From Serratia sp. M24T3 (GTDB lineage: Bacteria > Pseudomonadota > Gammaproteobacteria > Enterobacterales > Enterobacteriaceae), in NCBI RefSeq assembly GCF_000257645.1, contig NZ_AJHJ01000040.1, positions 1 to 46,107 of the forward strand: a DNA stretch of 46,107 nt, in the 5' to 3' direction. Shown here in pieces: positions 26,417 to 35,450 of the stretch. The notes under the pieces are model-generated. The model was given only the letters and a program-made list of their open reading frames with translations. It had not been told where the DNA came from and did no database searches. Position 1 is the stretch's first letter. Every line of letters begins with the position of its first letter. The translations under genes were made by a program, and so were the position numbers.

Positions 26417-27607
26417 ATGATAAAGCCAGTCAATCATTCCTCTCTCGGCATGCGTACTCTCGCGGTGCACGGTGGTCAGCGGCCTGACGCGCAGAGCGGA
26501 GCGATAACCACACCGATTACGGCGACGTCTTCCTTCTCTTACGGCGATTTCGACAGCGGCGCTCGTCGATTCAGCGGCGAAGATCCGGGTTATATGTATA
26601 GCCGCTTTGGCAATCCAACAGTGACGGCGTTTGAAGAAAGAATGGCGGTGCTGGAAAATGCGGAATCAGCCGTAGCCTGCGCCAGCGGAATGGCAGCGGT
26701 TAGCGCTACGCTGTTTGCGTTGCTGAAAACCGGTGATGAAATTATTCATATCGGCGCGCTTTATGGCGGCACGGAAGGCGTGATCCGCAATCTGCTGCCG
26801 CGCTACGGCATCAAACCGGTTTTTGTTGCCGATCTCGAATCGCTGAAAGATGCGTTCACCGCAAACACCAAAATGGTGTTTGTAGAAACGCCAGCTAATC
26901 CGGTGATGGGTATTATTTCGCTGCAGGAAGTGGCCAGACTGTCGCGTGAAGCTGGAGCGGTTAGCGTGGTTGATAACACCTTCGCGACCCCTTATCTGAC
27001 CCGCCCGCTGGAACTGGGCATCGACGTAGTGCTGCACTCGGCGACCAAATATATCAGCGGTCACGGCGATGCAACCGGTGGTGTGGTCGCCGGGCGTCGT
27101 GAGCTGATCGACCCAATTCGTACCCTTTGTCTCAAGCAGTTTGGCGGCTGCCTTAGTCCATTCGAGGCGGCGCTGATGACTCGTGGGTTAAAAACGCTGC
27201 CACTGCGCGTCGAAGCCAGCGCCAACAGTGCACAAAAAATTGCCGAATACCTTGACGAGCATCCGGCGATTGCGGCGGTGTTTTATCCGGGTTTGGTCAC
27301 TCACGCGGGTCATGAAGTAGCACGCCAGCAAATGAGGCTGTTCGGTGGGATTATGGCGGTGGAACTGAAAGGTGGCAAAGCAGCGGCGCGTCACTTCCTC
27401 GATCATCTTAATCTGGTGACTCAGGCGGTTTCGCTCGGTGACACCGATTCGCTGGCCTGCCATCCGGCGACTACCACTCACAGCGCAGTTTCGGAAAAAA
27501 TCCGTCTGGAAAGTGGTATTACCGATGGACTAGTGAGGATCAGTATCGGCATCGAAGATACTGAAGACCTGATTGCCGACTTCAAACAGGCGCTGGAAGG
27601 GCTCTAA
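26417..27607 (+). CDS. PLP-dependent trans-sulfuration enzyme, methionine/cystathionine gamma-lyase-like
   Basis: A 396-residue fold-type I enzyme of the Cys/Met metabolism family. The PLP lysine is Lys211 in HSATKYISGHGD, and the active-site tyrosine is Tyr116. VETPANPVMGIISL, SLGDTDSLACHPATTTHSAV and ESGITDGLVRISIGIED follow the methionine gamma-lyase pattern. However, the catalytic cysteine that follows this tyrosine in true methionine gamma-lyases (YGC) is glycine here (YGG, Gly118), as in cystathionine and O-acylhomoserine enzymes. Substrate is therefore open. It converges with the GlxA-type gene, overlapping by four bases. Confidence 0.82.
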   Translation: MIKPVNHSSLGMRTLAVHGGQRPDAQSGAITTPITATSSFSYGDFDSGARRFSGEDPGYMYSRFGNPTVTAFEERMAVLENAESAVACASGMAAVSATLFALLKTGDEIIHIGALYGGTEGVIRNLLPRYGIKPVFVADLESLKDAFTANTKMVFVETPANPVMGIISLQEVARLSREAGAVSVVDNTFATPYLTRPLELGIDVVLHSATKYISGHGDATGGVVAGRRELIDPIRTLCLKQFGGCLSPFEAALMTRGLKTLPLRVEASANSAQKIAEYLDEHPAIAAVFYPGLVTHAGHEVARQQMRLFGGIMAVELKGGKAAARHFLDHLNLVTQAVSLGDTDSLACHPATTTHSAVSEKIRLESGITDGLVRISIGIEDTEDLIADFKQALEGL

Positions 27608-28563
27608 CTTCCTTGCTGTGCCAGCCGTCGTATCCCCTGCGGCGGCTGACCCGTCAGGCGAATAAAGGCGCGGCGCATTCGTTCCGGATCGATAAATCCG
27701 ACCTGCCGCGCAATAGTTTCCAATGTGCCGTGGCCGCTTTCTATACGTTCTCGCGCCGCTTCAACACGCAGTTGCTCAATAATCTTGGCCGGTGTCTGGC
27801 CGGTTTCGCTGCGAAAAAGCCGCCCAAACTGGCGTAGGCTTAGGCAGGCGGCGTCGGCAAGATCACTGACCGACAACGGCTGAGCCAGATGCTCGCGGGC
27901 ATAGCTCAAAGCAAGGCGGATGCGGTCAGACGCGGGGTCCAATTCTTGCAGCACGGAAAACTGTGACTGACCACCGGCGCGGCGTTGATAAACGACTAAT
28001 TGCCTCGCAGTTCTGGCGGCAACCTCTGCGCCATGATCTATCTCAATCATCGCCAGAGCCAAATCGATCCCTGCGGTTATGCCTGCCGAAGTCCAAAGCC
28101 GGCCCTGCTGTATGAAAATCTTATCCTGATCGACCTTGATGGCCGGAAAAATCTGCTGCAAACGCTGTGCCTTAGACCAATGAGTCGTAGCACGCTTGTG
28201 GTCGAGCAGGCCGGTAGCGGCAAGAATAAATGCCCCCGAGCAGACGCTGGTGACTCGCCGCCCCAGACTGTGCTGATAACGCAGGAAATCCAGCAACGGT
28301 TCACTGCTCATCGCCTCGGCAATACCGCGGCCACCGGAAATAACAATCGTGTCGTAGTCGTGACTATTGTCGAGCGGCCGAGTCATCACCTCAACGCCCG
28401 GCGTGCTGGAAATTAATCCTCCGTTCACTGACAAAGTGTGGCACTGATAAAGCGGCGTGGGCAAATCCCGCGACACGGTATCAAAGGCGGTCAGCGGCCC
28501 GGCAAAATCCAGTAAGTTGAAATCCGGGAAGACGATAAATCCAAGCTGCTTCATAACGGGCAC
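27604..28563 (-). CDS. GlxA-type AraC family transcriptional regulator
   Basis: A 319-residue regulator. Residues 1-190 form a DJ-1/PfpI (class I glutamine amidotransferase-like) domain with the nucleophile-elbow sequence SVCSGAFILAATGLLDHKRA. Residues 215-315 carry two AraC helix-turn-helix motifs (VSDLADAACLSLRQFGRLFR, LETIARQVGFIDPERMRRAF). Such regulators often sense small nitrogen compounds. It is transcribed divergently from the isonitrile-hydratase-like gene, 96 bases away, whose product has the same fold; control of that gene is likely but inferred. Confidence 0.88.
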   Translation of the reverse strand: MPVMKQLGFIVFPDFNLLDFAGPLTAFDTVSRDLPTPLYQCHTLSVNGGLISSTPGVEVMTRPLDNSHDYDTIVISGGRGIAEAMSSEPLLDFLRYQHSLGRRVTSVCSGAFILAATGLLDHKRATTHWSKAQRLQQIFPAIKVDQDKIFIQQGRLWTSAGITAGIDLALAMIEIDHGAEVAARTARQLVVYQRRAGGQSQFSVLQELDPASDRIRLALSYAREHLAQPLSVSDLADAACLSLRQFGRLFRSETGQTPAKIIEQLRVEAARERIESGHGTLETIARQVGFIDPERMRRAFIRLTGQPPQGIRRLAQQGS

Positions 28564-28659
28564 CCTAATAATGTGGCGTGATATGAGGGAAATATGACCT
28601 TTGCGTCAATTTTAATGCAGGTATTCTGAAGATAACACCCTAACTTGCAGGAGTTTGTG
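28564..28659. promoter_or_regulatory. Divergent promoter region, glxA-type regulator / isonitrile hydratase
   Basis: The 96-base gap must hold both promoters. It contains an inverted repeat TGAC-CTTTGC-GTCA at 28595-28608, a possible operator. TATTCT at 28622-28627 is a candidate -10 for the rightward gene. All are weak calls. Confidence 0.35.
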
Positions 28660-29337
28660 ATGAATAAACCATTAACTATCGTTTTTCCGCTTTATCCCGG
28701 CGTAACTCAGCTCGATTTTACTGGCCCATGGCAGGTTCTTGCGCGACTCTCGAATGCGCGACTGATAGCGGCCTCGTTGCATGGCGAAAGTGTTGAATCG
28801 GAAGGGCTGCATTTTGCCGAGCTGGCGTCGCTTGATGAAATTGTAGATTGCGACGTGCTGTGTGTTCCTGGCGGCGGTGGCTGTACCGATGCAATGCAAA
28901 ACACGGATTTTATCGCGCAAATTCAAAGGCTGGCGAGCAAAGCAACTTATATCACTTCAGTTTGTACCGGTTCGTTAATTCTTGCCGCTGCCGGATTGCT
29001 GCAAGGAAAACGTTCCGCCTGTCATTGGATGTATTTGGATACTTTGGCGTGGTTTGGGGCGATCCCGGTATCAGAACGGGTGGTGCGCGACGGCAAGTTT
29101 ATCAGCGGCGGCGGCGTGACGGCGGGGATTGATTTTGCTTTAACGCTGGTCGCAGAGCTTGAGGACGAGGACGCCGCGCAGAGAATTCAGCTGGGGTTGG
29201 AATATGCGCCCGCGCCGAGCTTCAACGCAGGGCATCCGGACGTAGCACCGGTTAAAATTGTTGAGCAGTTAACCAGCAGGATGGCGACGCAACGCGAGCA
29301 GCGCCGCCAGATAATCCGCGCCATCAGCCTACACTAG
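28660..29337 (+). CDS. DJ-1/PfpI family enzyme, isonitrile hydratase-like
   Basis: A 225-residue protein that aligns with isonitrile (isocyanide) hydratase, which converts isonitriles to N-formamides. The catalytic cysteine is Cys102 in SVCTGSLILAAAGLLQGKRS, and the conserved aspartate is Asp19 in TQLDFTGP. KRSACHWMYLD and ISGGGVTAGIDFALTLVAEL complete the family pattern. I start at the ATG at 28660, six bases after GCAGGAG; a TTG five codons earlier is unlikely. Divergent from the GlxA-type regulator. Other DJ-1 activities cannot be excluded. Confidence 0.8.
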   Translation: MNKPLTIVFPLYPGVTQLDFTGPWQVLARLSNARLIAASLHGESVESEGLHFAELASLDEIVDCDVLCVPGGGGCTDAMQNTDFIAQIQRLASKATYITSVCTGSLILAAAGLLQGKRSACHWMYLDTLAWFGAIPVSERVVRDGKFISGGGVTAGIDFALTLVAELEDEDAAQRIQLGLEYAPAPSFNAGHPDVAPVKIVEQLTSRMATQREQRRQIIRAISLH

Positions 29338-29406
29338 CTGCTTGCTGGTCAGCCGTTGCAGGGTGCTCAGCGGCGCAGCCTCCGGATTGTGCATATCTTT
29401 TACCGA

Positions 29407-30228
29407 CTACAGGAAGGTTTGCTCGAGCATAAACTGGCCGCCCATTGCCGCGTGCGGAGTCTGATCAGAGAAACAAATCCAGGTACTGCCCGGCGGGAAA
29501 CGCTGAGTTATCTGTTGGCCGTTTTTCTGATAATCGGCATCGGACTTCATCTTGTCGTGCATCTGTAGCATTAAATGATCGTAATGGCTGCGCGGCGTTT
29601 TGGTGATATGCAATTTATGCTGCAACCAGCTTTTGAATGGCGAAAAACCGTCCAGCTGTGGTAAATAACGTGCTGCCAGCTGTGGGAAAGGTTCACCGAT
29701 GCGCCATACGCGATCTTCACCGTTTGGATTGATGTTAGTAAAAATACGCAGGATGCGTTCGCCATAGTTCGGTCGTGAAGGGAAGGCATCAACGTGCAAA
29801 CGGGTATCGTCTTTGCGCCATGAACTGTTATTAGTCCATTCGCTGACCGGATGCAAACGTAAGCTATTGACCGGCTTGCGTAAAACTGCCTGATATTCTG
29901 GCAGTACCGTCTCGATTAATCCGAGAGAAGACTGGTAAAAATCTTCCAGCAGTTTTCTGATCTCCGGTTCTTTATCCGCACTGGCGACTCCTTTGATCTG
30001 GTGGCTACCTGCGTCATAGCTGATATTTTTTCTTTTCGGATCAACCAAGGCAGGATCTAGCAATTTCTGCTGATCAGGGGTGAGAGAGAATGCCAGATGG
30101 GGGAAAAATAAAACTTTCCCCTGTTCCAGCTCATTTACAGCTGCGGATGCGGCAGCTGAGCTTCCTCTCCAGTCACTGTTTGGATAAGAAACAACAGTCT
30201 GTGGTTCTATTAAATTATGTTCGGCCAT
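29407..30228 (-). CDS. Kdo hydroxylase-like Fe(II) dioxygenase
   Basis: A 273-residue protein matching Kdo 3-hydroxylase (KdoO), a non-haem iron, 2-oxoglutarate-dependent enzyme that turns the outer Kdo sugar of lipopolysaccharide into Ko. The metal triad is visible as His-x-Asp in RLHVDAFPSRP and a distal His in DQTPHAAMGGQF; the 2-oxoglutarate arginine is probably in RFPPGSTWICF. Length fits the family. AGGGAAA lies just before the ATG. A promoter of its own is likely in 30229-30333. It would act on the inner core of lipopolysaccharide. Confidence 0.82.
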   Translation of the reverse strand: MAEHNLIEPQTVVSYPNSDWRGSSAAASAAVNELEQGKVLFFPHLAFSLTPDQQKLLDPALVDPKRKNISYDAGSHQIKGVASADKEPEIRKLLEDFYQSSLGLIETVLPEYQAVLRKPVNSLRLHPVSEWTNNSSWRKDDTRLHVDAFPSRPNYGERILRIFTNINPNGEDRVWRIGEPFPQLAARYLPQLDGFSPFKSWLQHKLHITKTPRSHYDHLMLQMHDKMKSDADYQKNGQQITQRFPPGSTWICFSDQTPHAAMGGQFMLEQTFL

Positions 30229-30319
30229 TTTCCCTAACTCGCAGCGTAAATGTTAATGAGAGTTATTTAAACATAGTTAGACAACAATCAATACACCATA
30301 AGAGCGGCGACATAGTGGA

Positions 30320-30356
30320 AAAAATCCTAAAATACCGCTCACTCAGTGTGAGCGGT
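30320..30356 (-). terminator. Rho-independent terminator of the guanidine operon
   Basis: On the minus strand ACCGCTCAC and GTGAGCGGT form a perfect nine-pair stem around ACTGA, followed by ATTTTAGGATTTTTT. The stem starts six bases after the carboxylase stop codon, so the operon ends there. Confidence 0.85.
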
Positions 30357-30362
30357 GCGGTT

Positions 30363-33300
30363 TTATTCCTCGATAATCAACAGTGTCTGGCCAGCCTGCA
30401 CCTGCCCGCCCGGTTGGCGAGACAGGCTCTTCACCGTGCCGCTGACAGGGGCAGAAATCGGGATCTCCATCTTCATGGATTCGAGTATTCCCAGCGTTTG
30501 GCCCTGCGTCACTTTATCGCCGGGTTTAATCAGCCATTGCCAGACACTGCCTGCAACCTGGCTATCTACACCGTAACAACCTGCGGGTATTGCCAGCTCA
30601 TCCTCCGTTGAAGAAGGCTGCAAGCTGCTGTCGTAGGTAAATTGACCCTCCGCCCGCCAGCGCGCCAGCTCTTGATCAAACGCCCGTTGGCGCTGTTGCG
30701 AAAACGCCTCTATTTCCTGTGCCTGCGCCGCAAGATCCTGCTGATACTGGTCGAGGCGGAATGTCCCCTCCTCGACGCGCAACGGATAATTGCCGTAGGG
30801 GAAGGCTGAACGAATAGTTTTCAGCTGGTCGGCGCTAACCGGATAAAAACGGATTTGGTCGAAGAAACGCAGTAGCCACGGTTTTACAAAGGCCGATGTC
30901 TGGCGGTCGCGGTTCCACATTTGCAGCGTTCGGCCCACAAACTGATATCCTCCCGGGCCTTCCATACCATAGACACACAGGTAAGCGCCGCCGATGCCGA
31001 CCGAGTTTTCTGCCGTCCAGGTGCGAGCTGGATTGTACTTGGTGGTCACCAGGCGATGGCGCGGGTCCAACGGCGTGGCAACGGGCGCGCCCAGATAAAC
31101 ATCACCCAGCCCCATGACCAGATAACGGGCGTTGAAGACCGTGTCTTTGACCTGCTCAATGCTGCTCAAGCCATTAATTCGACGGATAAATTCGATATTA
31201 CTCGGGCACCACGGCGCGCCGGGCCGCACGGACTGGGTATATTTTTCGATTGCCTCGCGGCAGGCGTCGTCGTCCCAGCTTAGCGGCAGCCACACGGTGC
31301 GCGATGGCACTTCGGCCTGTTGTAAATCGCCCAGTGAAGCTTCTGCTTGCTGCAAATGGGCGATTAATTGCTCGCGCGGACACAGCAAGCTGTCGAAATG
31401 AATTTGCAGCGATCGAATTCCCGGCGTGAGTTCCTGCATGCCCGGTAATGGATGATTTTCCAGCCATTGCATCAGCGCGTGGGCACGAAAACGAAGGGCG
31501 ATATCCAGGATCGGATCGCCGTATTCCACCAAAATAAATCGATCGCCTGCGGCGAGATAAGCCACTGACGGCAGCGCGCCTTGCTGCGCACGCTGCCACA
31601 GAACTGGATTTTGCAAAATTGTCGCGATCCCAGCCTGCGGCTGGGAATGCAGCGTTGAGAGTTCCAACTCAGCTTCGCGAGACAGTTGGTCGGCATCTTG
31701 CAGTGAAACCGGTACAAAACGGATCTTGTCACCTGACTTGAGCTGCCCGAGCATCCACAGGTCCGCATTGATAACCGTAGCGGGGCAGACAAAACCGCCG
31801 AGCGAAGGCCCGTCGGGGCCGAGAATTACCGGCATATCGCCAGTGAAATCGACAGTGCCAAAGGCATAGGCATTGTCGTGAATATTCGAAGGATGCATTC
31901 CTGCTTCACCGCCGTCGCTGCGCGCCCATTCAGGTTTAGGGCCGATCAAACGGATACCAGTGCGGCTGGAATTATAATGTACCTGCCAGACAGCTTCGAA
32001 AAATTGCTCGATATCTTGCTCGGTGAAAAATTTCGGCGCGCCCTGCGGGCCATAAATGACCCGCAGGGCGCGCACCTCTTGCCACTCTGGCAACAGCGAT
32101 GCCGGCAGGCTCTGCTCGGCCCTTGCGACGGGAGCCACAAGATGCAACACGTCACCGCTGCGCAATTGTCGGCCTGCATGTCCGCCAAATTTCCCTAAGG
32201 TGAAAGTGCTGCGGCTGCCGAGGTACTCTGGGCAATCGATGCCGCCCGCCAACAGTAAATAGCTTCGGCAGCCTTCACCGTCTATCTGCCCAAGGCTCAG
32301 GGTTTGACCCGCCGACACATTACAGACTTGCCACATCGGCAGCGGTTGATTATCAAGACGGACATCTATTGTCGCGCCACTAATGACGATCGCGCAGTCC
32401 TGATTAAAACGCAGTGTCGGGCCGCGCAAGGTAATTTCCAATCCGGCAGCCTGTTCATCGTTGCCAAGCAGGCGATTGCCAAGACGGAAGGAACGGCTGT
32501 CGAACGGGCCAGATGGCGGGACGCCGACGTGCCAATAGCCGCGGCGGCCGGTGGCATCCTGAATGCTGGTCAGCGTGCCCGGCGCGATCACGTCCAAGGT
32601 CGCGGGCTGATACGTAACACATCCCAGCGTTGCGGTGATAACTTTTCCCTCGCGCACAGCCGGTTGATTGAGCAGATGGCGCAGATAATCCAAATTGGTT
32701 TCAATGCCGTACAGCGAGGTGTTTCGTAAAGTCTGGCTCAGCGCATTCAGCGCCTGATGTCGATTGGCGGCGTGAATAATGACTTTTGCCAGCATGGGAT
32801 CGTAGAAAGGCGAAACCTCACTGCCGCTGTCTATCCAGCTATCGATGCGCAGCTCGGCATCTGCAGGGGCCAAAGGGAAACTGACATGACTCAGCAGACC
32901 GGCGCAAGGCTGGAACTGTTTGGCCGGATCTTCGGCATAGAGTCGCACTTGAATCGCATGACCCTGCGGAGCACTCACTGCCAGCGACGAAAGTGGCGGT
33001 AAACATCCGGCCCCAAGTTGCACCATCCAACTGACAATATCGACGCCGTAGACCATCTCGGTTACGCCGTGCTCGACCTGCAATCGGGTGTTAACTTCAA
33101 GAAAATAAAACTGCTCGCTGCTGACATCGTAAACATATTCCACTGTGCCTGCGCTGCGATAGTTTACCGCTTTGCCGAGACGTACGGCAGTTTGCGCCAG
33201 CGCCTCGCGTATCGGCTGGGGCAGGTTTGGTGCCGGAGTTTCTTCAATCACTTTCTGATTACGCCGCTGGGCCGAGCAGTCTCTCTCGCCCAGGGCAATC

Positions 33301-33959
33301 ACGTTGCCTTCGCCGTCACCAAAAATTTGTACCTCGATATGGCGTGCATCAGCGACGAATTTTTCTAAAAAAACGCCATCGTCGGCGAAATTATTGCCCG
33401 CAAGACGTTTTACGCGAGTGAATGCTTCGCTGAGGATCTCTGCGTCATCGCAACGCTGCATGCCGATACCGCCTCCGCCCGCAGTGCTTTTCAGCATTAC
33501 CGGATAACCGATTTCCCTGGCAGAAACCAACGCCTGCTCGAGATCTCGCAGCAAACCGCTGCCCGGCAGTAGCGGCACTTGATTATCCTGCGCCAGCTGC
33601 CGCGCGCTGTGCTTGAGACCAAAGGCCGCCATCTGCTGCGGCGTCGGGCCGAGAAAAATGACTTCCTGCTGGCGGCAGCGCTCAACGAAGCTGGCATTCT
33701 CCGAAAGAAATCCATAACCGGGGTGAATAGCTTCGGCACCGCACTGCTTGGCGATAGCGAATAATTTGTCCTGATCGAGATAGGTTTCGCGCACACTGCC
33801 ATCACCCAGACAGAAGGCCTCATCGGCCTGACGAACGTGCAGCGAATGCCTGTCGGCTTCGGCGTAAACCGCCACGGCGCGCACGCCCATCTGTTTCAAG
33901 GTACGGATGATGCGCACCGCAATGGCGCCGCGATTGGCAATCAAAACGCATGTAAACAT
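30363..33959 (-). CDS. Biotin-dependent guanidine carboxylase (urea carboxylase family)
   Basis: A 1198-residue multidomain enzyme. Residues 1-450 are a biotin carboxylase (ATP-grasp loop KSTAGGGGIGMQ, LEVNTRLQVEHGVTEMVYG). About 480-790 is a KipA-type and 800-1010 a KipI-type carboxyltransferase half, and the last 70 residues are a biotinyl domain with LESMKMEIP. The family is annotated urea carboxylase, but members under a guanidine-I riboswitch prefer guanidine; the riboswitch here supports that. The product, carboxyguanidine, would go to the two DUF1989 proteins encoded upstream. I start at MFTCVLIANRG; 26 more codons upstream are open but unlike the family. Confidence 0.88.
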   Translation of the reverse strand: MFTCVLIANRGAIAVRIIRTLKQMGVRAVAVYAEADRHSLHVRQADEAFCLGDGSVRETYLDQDKLFAIAKQCGAEAIHPGYGFLSENASFVERCRQQEVIFLGPTPQQMAAFGLKHSARQLAQDNQVPLLPGSGLLRDLEQALVSAREIGYPVMLKSTAGGGGIGMQRCDDAEILSEAFTRVKRLAGNNFADDGVFLEKFVADARHIEVQIFGDGEGNVIALGERDCSAQRRNQKVIEETPAPNLPQPIREALAQTAVRLGKAVNYRSAGTVEYVYDVSSEQFYFLEVNTRLQVEHGVTEMVYGVDIVSWMVQLGAGCLPPLSSLAVSAPQGHAIQVRLYAEDPAKQFQPCAGLLSHVSFPLAPADAELRIDSWIDSGSEVSPFYDPMLAKVIIHAANRHQALNALSQTLRNTSLYGIETNLDYLRHLLNQPAVREGKVITATLGCVTYQPATLDVIAPGTLTSIQDATGRRGYWHVGVPPSGPFDSRSFRLGNRLLGNDEQAAGLEITLRGPTLRFNQDCAIVISGATIDVRLDNQPLPMWQVCNVSAGQTLSLGQIDGEGCRSYLLLAGGIDCPEYLGSRSTFTLGKFGGHAGRQLRSGDVLHLVAPVARAEQSLPASLLPEWQEVRALRVIYGPQGAPKFFTEQDIEQFFEAVWQVHYNSSRTGIRLIGPKPEWARSDGGEAGMHPSNIHDNAYAFGTVDFTGDMPVILGPDGPSLGGFVCPATVINADLWMLGQLKSGDKIRFVPVSLQDADQLSREAELELSTLHSQPQAGIATILQNPVLWQRAQQGALPSVAYLAAGDRFILVEYGDPILDIALRFRAHALMQWLENHPLPGMQELTPGIRSLQIHFDSLLCPREQLIAHLQQAEASLGDLQQAEVPSRTVWLPLSWDDDACREAIEKYTQSVRPGAPWCPSNIEFIRRINGLSSIEQVKDTVFNARYLVMGLGDVYLGAPVATPLDPRHRLVTTKYNPARTWTAENSVGIGGAYLCVYGMEGPGGYQFVGRTLQMWNRDRQTSAFVKPWLLRFFDQIRFYPVSADQLKTIRSAFPYGNYPLRVEEGTFRLDQYQQDLAAQAQEIEAFSQQRQRAFDQELARWRAEGQFTYDSSLQPSSTEDELAIPAGCYGVDSQVAGSVWQWLIKPGDKVTQGQTLGILESMKMEIPISAPVSGTVKSLSRQPGGQVQAGQTLLIIEE

Positions 33960-34055
33960 GGTGGACTCTCTATGCTTCGTCGCGCAGGTCGTCCTGCTGA
34001 GTTTTTGCGTGACATTCTGCGGGTCGTCCCGAAGCACGCGTTTAGCGGGTTGGAT

Positions 34056-34691
34056 TTACCAGACGGCGACTTCAATCGGCGTCGGATTATAGCCATTGCA
34101 AGGATTGTTAAGCTGCGGACAGTTGGAGATCAGCACCAAAATGTTCATTTTCGCCACCAACTCGACGTATTTCCCCGGTGCAGAAAGCCCGTCGGCAAAA
34201 GTCAATCCGCCCTGCGCGGTTACCGGTACGTTCATGAAAAAGTTGATATTATGGGTAATATCTTGTTTGGAGAGGCCATACTGCGGATGTGCGGCAATCG
34301 CCAGCATCCAACTGTCACGGCAGGCGTGCATATGGCGCTTTTCCAGCGAGTAACGCACGGTGTTGCTTTCGGTGGAGCAAGCCCCGCCCAGCGTGTCATG
34401 GCGGCCGCAGGTGTCGGCGACAATCTCCAGCATTGGACGATCATCATTGGAGCGCAGCACGGTTCCAGCGGTCAGAAACACATTTTTTTGCCCGCGCAGG
34501 GTATCGGTCATGCTGTAGCGTTCGCCAATATCATCGGCGTTGAAAAACAGCGTATCGGCAGCCTGATTCCCCTCGCTGTCGACGATACGCAGTGTTTGCC
34601 CGGCTCCGATGCGATGCAGCCAGTAATCACCGGCACCAACCTGCGCGCGGTAAACTGCATCTTTAATAAGGCGTGAACTGGTCTGGATCAT
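34056..34691 (-). CDS. Urea/guanidine carboxylase-associated protein 2 (carboxyguanidine deiminase subunit)
   Basis: A 211-residue DUF1989 protein. Typical segments are [40 protein letters not shown] and [20 protein letters not shown]. With its partner upstream it is expected to form the carboxyguanidine deiminase (CgdAB) that converts carboxyguanidine to allophanate and ammonia. I do not assign which protein is CgdA or CgdB. It overlaps the upstream gene by four bases (ATGA) and is 96 bases from the carboxylase gene, the largest gap among the enzyme genes of the operon. Confidence 0.85.
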   Translation of the reverse strand: MIQTSSRLIKDAVYRAQVGAGDYWLHRIGAGQTLRIVDSEGNQAADTLFFNADDIGERYSMTDTLRGQKNVFLTAGTVLRSNDDRPMLEIVADTCGRHDTLGGACSTESNTVRYSLEKRHMHACRDSWMLAIAAHPQYGLSKQDITHNINFFMNVPVTAQGGLTFADGLSAPGKYVELVAKMNILVLISNCPQLNNPCNGYNPTPIEVAVW

Positions 34692-35428
34692 CGTTGTGCC
34701 TCCTGGCAGCAGGCGGTGTGGCGATAGAGGGCATTATTGGCATTGCCGCGACGGTTTTCCTCTTGGCTCAGACAGTGTGCCGGCAGCGGCGCAGTATTGG
34801 CGAGCAACTCAACGGTGACCGCTGCGCGGGGATAACTGTCTGATTCAGTTAATGGATGCGGGCAAGTATGCATAATCACCAGCGTATCCATGGCGAAACG
34901 CAGCGTGATGCTGGCGGTTGGCTTTGGACGAGCATCCAGCGCAAGATTGCCCTCATCATCGACTGTGACTTTGGAAAACCAGTTGACGCAGGCGGCCATA
35001 TCTCTTTTGCCTAGCCCGTATTTCGCCAGTTCGACTAAAAAGCTGTCGTAGCCATTTTGATGACGCTCGTTGCGGGCTTGCTGATAGTTCAAAGCGCCAA
35101 AACGCTGTTCGGCCAAGCAGGCGTTCATCGTGCCACAGACGGTGTCGTGCCAGCCAAAAGTGTCCTGTTCAATGCCGCAAAAGATACGTCCCATGTCGGA
35201 ATACAGGCAATGGCCTGCGGTGAGTCTGAAGGTGTGCTGACATTTAAGAGTGTCGGGCGCGTTATATCTTTCAAGCAGGTTTTCTGGATTGTAAAAAAGC
35301 ATGCCAAGATTGGCGTTGCCTTCGACGTCGGTCAGGCGTAGCGCCGATCCTGCTTTAACCCGCATTGACCAGTGTGACCCGCCGGGGAGCAGGGTCTGAT
35401 ATAAGCTGTCGCTGGATTCGTTCATCAT
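34688..35428 (-). CDS. Urea/guanidine carboxylase-associated protein 1 (carboxyguanidine deiminase subunit)
   Basis: A 246-residue DUF1989 protein, paralogous to the next gene: [60 protein letters not shown] and MHTCPHPL. Potential metal or catalytic residues are the Cys/His of the WHDTVCG and HTCPHP motifs. I start at the first of two adjacent ATG codons (ending at 35428), preceded by GAGAGG at good spacing; 17 upstream codons overlap the ATPase gene. The C-terminal 25 residues are polar and unlike the partner. Confidence 0.85.
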   Translation of the reverse strand: MMNESSDSLYQTLLPGGSHWSMRVKAGSALRLTDVEGNANLGMLFYNPENLLERYNAPDTLKCQHTFRLTAGHCLYSDMGRIFCGIEQDTFGWHDTVCGTMNACLAEQRFGALNYQQARNERHQNGYDSFLVELAKYGLGKRDMAACVNWFSKVTVDDEGNLALDARPKPTASITLRFAMDTLVIMHTCPHPLTESDSYPRAAVTVELLANTAPLPAHCLSQEENRRGNANNALYRHTACCQEAQR

Positions 35429-35450
35429 ATTTTCCTCTCTTGATAAGGGG

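Noticed and set aside
30363-33959. Plain urea carboxylase annotation
   Set aside because: The sequence family alone would allow it, but the guanidine-I riboswitch and the pair of DUF1989 genes point to guanidine. I keep urea as the alternative.
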